NCBI GenBank assembly: GCA_020025545.1
Contig: JAHHRX010000019.1
Span: 1 to 38,538 of the forward strand
From: Oscillospiraceae bacterium
GTDB lineage: Bacteria > Bacillota > Clostridia > Oscillospirales > Oscillospiraceae
Direction of reading: 5' to 3'
Length of the DNA: 38,538 nucleotides
Shown here in pieces: positions 33,157-38,538 of this stretch (the first letter of the stretch is position 1; every line of letters begins with the position of its first letter). Both the position numbers and the translations under genes were made by a program. Under the pieces are notes generated by a model. It saw nothing but the letters and a program-made list of their open reading frames with translations. It made no database searches and had not been told where the DNA came from.

Positions 33157-33903
33157 ATGCTGAGTACACCTACCCCTCATAACAGCGCAAAGCTGGGTGA
33201 TTTCGGTAAGACCGTTCTGATGCCCGGTGATCCTCTGCGTGCAAAATTTATTGCGGAAACTTTCTTTGAAAGCCCCGTCCTTGTGAACAATGTCCGTGGC
33301 GTACAGGGCTACACCGGATACTATAAGGGCGTGAAGGTGTCCGTCATGGCTTCCGGTATGGGCATGCCCGCAATCGGCATCTACTCTCACGAGCTTTACA
33401 ACGGCTACGGTGTGGAGAACATCATCCGTGTCGGTTCTGCCGGCGCCCTGCAGGAGAACATCAACCTCTACGATCTGGTTATCGGTCAGGGTGCCTGCAC
33501 CGATTCCAATTTCGCACATCAGTTCCACTTCCCCGGAACCTTTGCCCCCATTGCTTCCTGGGAACTGGTTTCTGAAGCCGTAAAGGCTGCTGAGGCTAAC
33601 GGTGCCCGGTACCATGTGGGCAACATCAACTCCTCCGATGCCTTCTACGGCGACCACGAAGGTGTTCCCGAAGGCCTTGACAGCGTGTACGCCCTCAAGA
33701 AGATGGGCGTCATGGCAGTTGAGATGGAAGCGGCTGCCCTTTATATGAACGCCGCCCGCTACGGCAAGCGTGCCCTGTGCATCTGCACAATTTCCGACCA
33801 CATTATCAAGGGTGATGCAACCACTGCTGAGGAACGGCAAAATTCCTTCACTACCATGATGAAGGTAGCGCTGGATGTTGCCGTTGCCATGGAAAACCGC
33901 TAA
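33157..33903 (+). CDS. deoD: Purine nucleoside phosphorylase, DeoD type
   Basis: 248 residues. MPGDPLRAK (22-30), VASGMGMPAIGIYSHEL-like stretch, RVGSAGA, EMEAAALY and the catalytic aspartate in TISDHI are those of the hexameric NP-I phosphorylases. It releases the base from (deoxy)nucleosides using phosphate and gives (deoxy)ribose 1-phosphate for DeoB. Preceded by AAAGGAGAA, 30 nt after deoC. Confidence 0.96.
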   Translation: MLSTPTPHNSAKLGDFGKTVLMPGDPLRAKFIAETFFESPVLVNNVRGVQGYTGYYKGVKVSVMASGMGMPAIGIYSHELYNGYGVENIIRVGSAGALQENINLYDLVIGQGACTDSNFAHQFHFPGTFAPIASWELVSEAVKAAEANGARYHVGNINSSDAFYGDHEGVPEGLDSVYALKKMGVMAVEMEAAALYMNAARYGKRALCICTISDHIIKGDATTAEERQNSFTTMMKVALDVAVAMENR

Positions 33904-33914
33904 TATATGAACGG

Positions 33915-33934
33915 GGGAGGGCACAAGCCCTCCC
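33915..33934 (+). other. Stem-loop between deoD and deoB
   Basis: 8-bp perfect GC stem GGGAGGGC/GCCCTCCC with a 4-nt loop and only TTATT after it. It could lower downstream transcription or protect the upstream mRNA. Confidence 0.6.
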
Positions 33935-33967
33935 TTATTATCCCTATCACAATGAGGTGAAATGATT

Positions 33968-35149
33968 ATGAAACGCGTATTTTTGATTGTTTTGGACTCC
34001 TGCGGTATCGGTGAGCTGCCGGATGCAGCAAAGTTCGGTGACTACAATGTGAATACCCTGAAGGCCTGTTCCACTTCCGCGGAACTGAATATTCCCAACA
34101 TGATAAATGCCGGCATCGGTATGATTTCCGATGAGGAATTCCTGCCCCGGGTAGAACATCCCACCGGTGCCTACGGCAAGCTGGCAGAGGCTTCCATGGG
34201 CAAGGACACGACCATCGGTCACTGGGAAATTGCGGGTATCGTATCTGCGGAGCCCATGCCCACCTATCCCAACGGCTTCCCCGAGGAAGTGCTGAAGCCC
34301 TTCCGGGAGCAGACCGGCAGAGGCATTCTTGCCAATGCTCCCTGGTCCGGCACCGCTGTCATTGAAAAATTCGGCGAAGAGCACATGAAGACCGGCGACC
34401 TGATTGTCTATACCTCCGCCGACTCGGTGTTCCAGATTGCCGCTCACGAAGATGTGGTTCCGCCGGAGGAGCTGTATCGATATTGCCGCATTGCAAGAAA
34501 TATTCTGCAGGGCAAGCACGGCGTAGGCCGTGTCATCGCCCGTCCCTTCATCGGCACCCCCGGCAGCTTTACCCGTACCTCCAACCGCCATGACTTCTCT
34601 TTGGAGCCGCCCAAGGCTACCATTATGGATGCCGTGAAGGCTGCGGGTCTGGATTCCATCGCTGTCGGCAAGATTTTTGATATCTTTGCCGGACGGGGAA
34701 CCACTGAGCATGTGTACAATCAGTCCAACACCGACGGAATGAACCACACGCTGCACTATGCCGATCGGGATTTTCACGGCCTGTGCTTTGTAAACCTTGT
34801 GGACTTTGATATGCTCTACGGTCACCGCCGTGACATCGACGGCTATGCCAGAGCGCTGAATGAGTTTGACCAGTTCCTGCCCAAGCTGATGGCCAAACTG
34901 GGCCCCGATGATGTGGTGATGATCACCGCCGACCACGGCTGCGATCCCTCCTACACCGCTACCACCGACCATACCCGTGAGTATGTGCCCCTGCTGGTGC
35001 TGGGTGAGTCTGTGAAGCCCGGCAGCATCGGCACCCGTGCCTGCTTTGCAGACATTGCTGCCACCATTGCGCAGCTCCTGGGGGTAGAACTGGAGACTCC
35101 CGGCAAGAGCTTTGCCGATCAGATCCTTTCAGGAGGAAATGGGCTATGA
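33968..35149 (+). CDS. deoB: Phosphopentomutase
   Basis: 393 residues, alkaline-phosphatase superfamily. The metal-binding aspartate lies in VLDSCGIGELPDA, the phosphorylated threonine in KDTTIGHWE, and further metal ligands in VDFDMLYGHRRD and ITADHGCDPS. It interconverts (deoxy)ribose 1- and 5-phosphate between DeoD and DeoC. ATG 33968 is chosen over 33962 because the GAGG site is then about 10 nt away rather than 4. It overlaps cdd by 4 nt. Confidence 0.96.
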   Translation: MKRVFLIVLDSCGIGELPDAAKFGDYNVNTLKACSTSAELNIPNMINAGIGMISDEEFLPRVEHPTGAYGKLAEASMGKDTTIGHWEIAGIVSAEPMPTYPNGFPEEVLKPFREQTGRGILANAPWSGTAVIEKFGEEHMKTGDLIVYTSADSVFQIAAHEDVVPPEELYRYCRIARNILQGKHGVGRVIARPFIGTPGSFTRTSNRHDFSLEPPKATIMDAVKAAGLDSIAVGKIFDIFAGRGTTEHVYNQSNTDGMNHTLHYADRDFHGLCFVNLVDFDMLYGHRRDIDGYARALNEFDQFLPKLMAKLGPDDVVMITADHGCDPSYTATTDHTREYVPLLVLGESVKPGSIGTRACFADIAATIAQLLGVELETPGKSFADQILSGGNGL

Positions 35150-35556
35150 CTTCTGAGAAATTGATGGAAATGGCCGTGGAGGCCATGCGCCACGCCTATT
35201 CCCCTTATTCGGGATTTAAGGTGGGGGCGGCAGTGCTTTGCGCTGACGGCTCTGTTTATCAGGGCTGCAATATTGAAAATGCTGCTTTTGGCCCCTCTGT
35301 CTGCGCCGAGCGCACAGCAATTTTTAAGGCTGTCTATGACGGACACAGGGACTTTACCGCCATTGCCGTCTGCGGCGGCAAGGATGGAGAAATTTCCGGT
35401 TTCTTCCCTCCCTGCGGCGTGTGCCGTCAGGTCATGCGGGAATTCTGCGAGGATGATTTTATGATCTACATGGTGGGCCCCAACGGCACCCATGAGGAAA
35501 TGACCCTCGCGCAGCTGCTGCCCTGTTCTTTCAGCGCCAAAAAGCACATGCAGTAA
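35146..35556 (+). CDS. cdd: Cytidine deaminase
   Basis: 136 residues, tetrameric type. Zinc and catalytic site in CAERTAIF (C and E) with PPCGVCRQ (two C). It converts cytidine and deoxycytidine to uridine and deoxyuridine. An AGGAGG site lies within the end of deoB and the ATGA overlap gives translational coupling. Last clear member of the salvage operon. Confidence 0.96.
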   Translation: MTSEKLMEMAVEAMRHAYSPYSGFKVGAAVLCADGSVYQGCNIENAAFGPSVCAERTAIFKAVYDGHRDFTAIAVCGGKDGEISGFFPPCGVCRQVMREFCEDDFMIYMVGPNGTHEEMTLAQLLPCSFSAKKHMQ

Positions 35557-35704
35557 GGGAATATCTCTCCCCAAGGGGCTTTGTTCTCGGAACACACTGC
35601 AAAAATAACTTTTTCTCAAAAAAGAGTTGATTTGTTCACACTTCTATGAGAGAATAGCAAAGGTTATAAACTATTAAGCACCAAATTATTTGGAGGAATG
35701 AAAC

Positions 35705-36298
35705 ATGAAAAAGATGCTGGCATTGCTGCTGGCTTGTCTGACCGTCGTTGGCCTGTTTGCAGGCTGTGCGGGCGGCAACAACGCAGAAACCACCACCCCG
35801 ACCACCAATACTGAGCCCACCAAGCCTGCCGACCCCAAGGAAAAGCTGCAGATTGCTATGATCGAGGATGAAGATACCACTGCACATGCCGAAATCAACA
35901 AGACTGTTCGGGAAGCTGTGCAGAAGTGGACTGAGGAAAAGGACGCTAAGCTGGCTACCTATAAGCTGGCGGGAGAAAACAATGTCCGCCGCAAGGAAAC
36001 TCTGCGTACCGCTATCGTAAACGGTGCCAATGTGGTTGTGGTTGCAGGCAGCAGCTACGCTTCCGTGGTTCTGGATCTGGCCGGCGAGTTTTCCAATGTG
36101 AAGTTCGTGGCTGTGGAAGTTTCCGATGACGCTATTCTGAAGGCAGCTGTGACTGCTGTGGGCGAAATCTACGACGGTAACCCCGATAACTGGGATATCA
36201 AGAAGTATGCCGATTATGAGAACCTTACCCGCGTTGCCGACATCAAGGAGATGGAAGGCAAGCTGGCAAGCTTCCTGGAGGGCGACAAAAAGGACTAA
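35705..36298 (+). CDS. Shortened BMP/PnrA-like nucleoside-binding lipoprotein
   Basis: 197 residues. Signal peptide with lipobox LFAGC (C21), then a Thr/Pro-rich linker. From about residue 45, KLQIAMIEDED, the helix that follows it, LRTAIVNGANVVVVAGSSYASVVLDLAGEFSNVKFVAVEV resembles the first lobe of BMP family binding proteins, which catch nucleosides for ABC import. Full-length members are about 330-370 residues. Here the frame jumps after VEVSDD to a stretch resembling the family's far C-terminus (AVTAVGEIYDG...EMEGKLASFLEG), so most of the second lobe is absent without a frameshift. An intact GGAGG site suggests it is still translated. No permease or ATPase is nearby. Position after cdd fits a nucleoside link. 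Family call is by pattern memory. Confidence 0.6.
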   Translation: MKKMLALLLACLTVVGLFAGCAGGNNAETTTPTTNTEPTKPADPKEKLQIAMIEDEDTTAHAEINKTVREAVQKWTEEKDAKLATYKLAGENNVRRKETLRTAIVNGANVVVVAGSSYASVVLDLAGEFSNVKFVAVEVSDDAILKAAVTAVGEIYDGNPDNWDIKKYADYENLTRVADIKEMEGKLASFLEGDKKD

Positions 36299-36307
36299 AC
36301 TCCAATG

Positions 36308-36337
36308 AAAAGAACGGGCAAATGCCCGTTCTTTTTT
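36308..36337 (+). terminator. Terminator after the BMP-like gene
   Basis: 12-bp perfect stem (36308-36319 with 36324-36335), AAAT loop, T-run to 36337. Confidence 0.9.
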
Positions 36338-36546
36338 GTTTGTATCAAGAAAACCAACGGCGGTGCCGGTGGTAAATAAAAATACTTTCGTATATGAAAA
36401 AGCCCCCGGCAATACCATGGAAGTGGTTTGTCCACCGCATTACTAAGCTAGAAGATCAGTTTGCAATGCAAAAATGCAGTATGCCATCATTTCCTGAGAT
36501 TGTGCAAAGAGGCTCTTTGATAGCGGTGAGAAAAAGGAAATTGCAG
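36338..36546. other. Intergenic stretch before the TetR gene
   Basis: No supported gene. A 59-codon frame starting at 36394 lacks a ribosome binding site. A short dyad TTTGCA-A-TGCAAA (36460-36472) is the only symmetric sequence; TTGCA recurs in the promoter at 36541-36552 and it might be an operator, with weak support. Confidence 0.35.
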
Positions 36547-36574
36547 TTGCATTTTGCGGAGGATGCTTTATAAT
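36547..36574 (+). promoter_or_regulatory. Promoter of the TetR-family gene
   Basis: TTGCAT (36547-36552), 16-nt spacer, TATAAT (36569-36574), 29 nt before the start codon. Confidence 0.65.
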
Positions 36575-36603
36575 GAAATCAAAATACGGGGAAGGAGAAC
36601 CTT

Positions 36604-37158
36604 ATGGCAGATTTTACAAAAAAGGCGATCCGCAGTGCTTTTATCAAGCTTCTGAATGAAAAGCCGTTGAAGCAGATTTCTGTCCGGGATATTGTGGACG
36701 AGTGCGGCATTAACCGCAATACATTTTACTACCATTTTCAGGATATTCCCCAGCTGCTGGAGAGTATTGCCCGTGAAGATGCGAACAGAATCGTACTGGA
36801 AAATCCGGAAATCCATTCCATTGAGGAATGTCTTGATGCCATTGTGAGTTTTTCTCTGGAAAACCGCCGGGCGGTGCTGCATATTTTTCGGTCGGTAAAT
36901 CGGGATATTTTCGAACAGTACCAGTGGAGGGTATGCGAATACGCTGTTACCACCTTTATAGACGGAATTCCTGAGAGTAAAGAGCTTTCGGCGGAGGATC
37001 GGGATGTGATCATTACTTATGTGAAGTGCGTGTGCTTTGGGCTGGTGATGAATTGGCTGGAAAACGGGCTTCAGGAGGATGTGCGCAGCTTTGTCCATCG
37101 GATGTGCCAGCTGAAGCAGGGCGAACTGCTGGAAATGATCCACCGGTGCATACAATAA
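36604..37158 (+). CDS. TetR-family transcriptional regulator
   Basis: 184 residues. N-terminal helix-turn-helix, ISVRDIVDECGINRNTFYYHF (about 25-45), is the classic TetR recognition unit; the rest is an all-helical ligand domain with a C-terminal region rich in cysteine (CVCFG). It begins TKKAIRSAF. Members of this subgroup often control nearby transport or stress genes, but neither neighbour is an obvious target. The start follows GGGGAAGGAG. Monocistronic with its own promoter and terminator. Confidence 0.88.
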   Translation: MADFTKKAIRSAFIKLLNEKPLKQISVRDIVDECGINRNTFYYHFQDIPQLLESIAREDANRIVLENPEIHSIEECLDAIVSFSLENRRAVLHIFRSVNRDIFEQYQWRVCEYAVTTFIDGIPESKELSAEDRDVIITYVKCVCFGLVMNWLENGLQEDVRSFVHRMCQLKQGELLEMIHRCIQ

Positions 37159-37172
37159 GTCCTTAAAAGAAA

Positions 37173-37210
37173 ACAGTCACACCGACGCAAGGCGGTGTCA
37201 CCGTTTTTTG
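37173..37210 (+). terminator. Terminator after the TetR gene
   Basis: Imperfect 12-bp stem (37173-37184 with 37193-37204, two mismatches) followed by six T. Confidence 0.6.
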
Positions 37211-37292
37211 TGATTTGTTATCCGCTCAGCTTATCGTAAGCACAGAGGTGTTACTTGTTCTTGATGGCAGCCTGCGCTTCCATACAAATTTT

Positions 37293-37321
37293 AAGACACA
37301 TAAGTGTTGATAAAATATAAT
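37293..37321 (+). promoter_or_regulatory. Candidate promoter of the AraC-like remnant
   Basis: AAGACA (37293-37298; four of six to TTGACA), 17-nt spacer, TATAAT (37316-37321), about 50 nt before the ATG at 37372. Confidence 0.45.
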
Positions 37322-37371
37322 AGGTGCGCAAAATACTTGAGTGTTAACTAATACGGTGAGGAGAATGCTTG

Positions 37372-37482
37372 ATGGATCATACGCAAGATTCCGGAGTGCT
37401 TTTATTTTTTGAAAATGAAACCGGTAACGGACAGATTCTGGCTTATGAAGTTTTCCCCGGAATCCTGCTCAGTTACAGTTAA
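37372..37482 (+). pseudogene. 36-codon ORF resembling the start of an AraC-type regulator
   Basis: An ATG 8 nt after a GAGGAG site opens a frame of 36 codons ending in TAA. The peptide ends GQILAYEVFPGILLSYS, which resembles the opening beta-strands of AraC/XylS-type ligand domains (pattern ...YEVFPGI.L.Y), where the family's protein would continue for ~280 residues. Nothing of the rest follows in the next 240 nt in a form I can recognise. It is therefore probably a degraded leftover with surviving expression signals, though a genuine small protein cannot be excluded. Confidence 0.45.
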
Positions 37483-37551
37483 CTTTTATCTGGAACGGTG
37501 TGAGTCCGCCTACGCAAAGCAGTCCTTTTGACAAAGAAAGCAAACATAGAA

Positions 37552-37591
37552 AAAACCGCCGTGTGTGGTTTATATCATACACGGCAGTTTT
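37552..37591 (+). terminator. Stem-loop terminator before the hydrolase gene
   Basis: Long stem with small interruptions (37552-37567 with 37576-37591) flanked by A-run and T-run; works in either direction. Confidence 0.65.
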
Positions 37592-37659
37592 CTGTGCTGA
37601 GCGCGACGGCGTAACGGAATGCGGCAGAGGAAATTTCTTCTGCTGCCTTTCGGTTTATA

Positions 37660-37668
37660 TGCTATAAT
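37660..37668 (+). promoter_or_regulatory. Extended -10 promoter of the alpha/beta hydrolase gene
   Basis: TGCTATAAT, an extended -10 element (TGnTATAAT), with no good -35 hexamer; 53 nt before the start codon. Confidence 0.55.
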
Positions 37669-37721
37669 TACATTCAACATATCGGAATATATCGAACAGA
37701 CAAAAGTAAGGAGGAAAGATA

Positions 37722-38480
37722 ATGAAGATTCATGATATTCACACGGAACAGAACAATGTAGTTCTTCTGCTTCATCCCATGCTGGCCACCGCACAGATGA
37801 TGCAGGAACTCCTGGCAGAGCCTATGGGAAACACCTTTCGATATATCATTCCTGACTTTTCCGGGCACGGAGAAGCATCAGACACTGATTATGAAAGTGC
37901 CTCAAAAGAGGCTCAGCAGCTTTCGGCATATATCAAGGAGCAGAATATCCGCGAAATTCAGCTGGCATTCGGAGCATCTATGGGTGCAGCGGTTTTAATG
38001 GAGCTGCTGCATGACCCTGATATACAGATCAATCGGCTCTTCTTTGAAGGGGCCAGCATGCACACCAACGCCAGCTTCCAGAATTTCATGATGAAGCGTA
38101 TTATGCTGGCAAAACATCGTATAGCGCAACGAAAGCCAGAGATCTCAGTAAAGAAGATGGCCCAGCTTTACGGCGAAAAGGTTAAACAAATCATGGCAAG
38201 TCAGATGATTGGAATATCTGAAAACAGTCTTGTAAATGTAGTCCATGACTGTGCCCATGTCAATCTCCCGACACTCAGCGCAGAGCAACAGAAAAACACG
38301 ATCTTTGCCTATGGAGAAAAGGATGACGATCTGAAGCTTGCGAAAAAGGTTTGTCCTTGCAAATTTCCACAAGCCAAACTCGTGGTGTGGCCGGGCAGAG
38401 GCCATTGTACCTATATTACAGAAGCCCCTGCTCAGTATGCAGCCATGCTCAAGGCTTATATGAGTGGAGAAGAAATTTAA
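37722..38480 (+). CDS. Alpha/beta hydrolase
   Basis: 252 residues. Early strand VVLLLHPM supplies the oxyanion loop, GASMG (G-x-S-x-G) gives the nucleophile serine near residue 88, GEKDDD near residue 205 the acid, and GRGHCTY near residue 227 the histidine, a full catalytic triad. There is no signal peptide. The middle lid region is short and helical, with many lysines and methionines (MMKRIMLAKHRIAQR). The substrate is unknown. Start preceded by AAGGAGG; monocistronic as far as the window shows. AT-richer than the deo block. Confidence 0.85.
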   Translation: MKIHDIHTEQNNVVLLLHPMLATAQMMQELLAEPMGNTFRYIIPDFSGHGEASDTDYESASKEAQQLSAYIKEQNIREIQLAFGASMGAAVLMELLHDPDIQINRLFFEGASMHTNASFQNFMMKRIMLAKHRIAQRKPEISVKKMAQLYGEKVKQIMASQMIGISENSLVNVVHDCAHVNLPTLSAEQQKNTIFAYGEKDDDLKLAKKVCPCKFPQAKLVVWPGRGHCTYITEAPAQYAAMLKAYMSGEEI

Positions 38481-38538
38481 TCATAGTTTGAACTTGATCC
38501 GTTAGAGAAATATTCCGGAAAATGTGCTGGTCAACGAT

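Noticed and set aside
32446..33924. A 492-codon open frame antisense to deoC and deoD
   Set aside because: Shadow of well-supported enzymes; no ribosome binding site or family signature.
36394..36573. A 59-codon frame before the TetR gene
   Set aside because: No ribosome binding site, no recognisable family, and its end overlaps the -35 and -10 boxes of the tetR promoter.
1..38538. CRISPR array, insertion sequence, toxin-antitoxin or phage-defence island
   Set aside because: No evenly spaced direct repeats, transposase or integrase motifs, or known defence-domain pairs were seen; the window is mainly transport and housekeeping functions.

Overview
The window reads as a chromosomal segment of a Gram-positive anaerobe of the Clostridia, most likely Oscillospiraceae/Ruminococcaceae. 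This is an inference from gene content: lipobox lipoproteins, an ECF-type ThiT under a TPP riboswitch, a CsoR copper repressor, a YtrA-type GntR regulator and a heterodimeric ABC exporter, together with strong AGGAGG-type ribosome binding sites and compact operons. No rRNA, tRNA, CRISPR array, insertion sequence or complete prophage was seen. The pst/pho block and both window ends look AT-richer than the rest.

Layout. 1-357 holds the tail of a phage-type, ThyX-like gene cut by the window edge. 567-3335 carries cutC (minus) divergent from an M14 peptidase and psuG (plus). 3690-10708 is one long phosphate operon: pstS, pstC, pstA, pstB, phoU, a PhoP/PhoB-type regulator, a PhoR-type kinase and an HD-domain hydrolase, closed by a bidirectional terminator. 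10858-15968 is on the minus strand: a low-molecular-weight tyrosine phosphatase coupled to a cysteine-rich DUF2284 protein, a NatAB-like ABC exporter, and a Uup-like ABC-F ATPase. 16080-18967 is a copper operon, csoR then copA, with a CsoR-type operator over the start region and a CopZ-like domain fused to the end of CopA that also has its own start site. 19049-22804 holds an LTA-synthase-like enzyme, a TPP riboswitch controlling thiT, a HIT protein and a COG2426 membrane protein. 22973-23755 is an isolated ParB/Noc-like gene. 23857-26855 is a self-regulated GntR-ATPase-permease operon. 26971-31661 holds a zinc-dependent phospholipase C-like protein and a two-gene heterodimeric ABC exporter. 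31762-35556 is a nucleoside salvage operon (tdk, deoC, deoD, deoB, cdd), followed by a shortened BMP/PnrA-like lipoprotein. The right end has a TetR regulator, a 36-codon AraC-like remnant and an alpha/beta hydrolase.

How the genes work together. The Pst block couples uptake (PstSCAB), signalling (PhoU) and transcription control (two-component pair) in one transcript. The deo block converts deoxynucleosides to bases and central metabolites, and the neighbouring BMP-like protein would normally bind nucleosides, but it lacks most of one lobe and has no transporter beside it. The copper block senses Cu(I) through CsoR and exports it through CopA.

No wholly new multi-gene system is evident. The points most worth a second look are the nested CopZ start inside copA, the HD hydrolase at the end of the pho operon, the truncated nucleoside lipoprotein, the LMW-PTP/DUF2284 pair and a cloverleaf-like structured element upstream of pstS.
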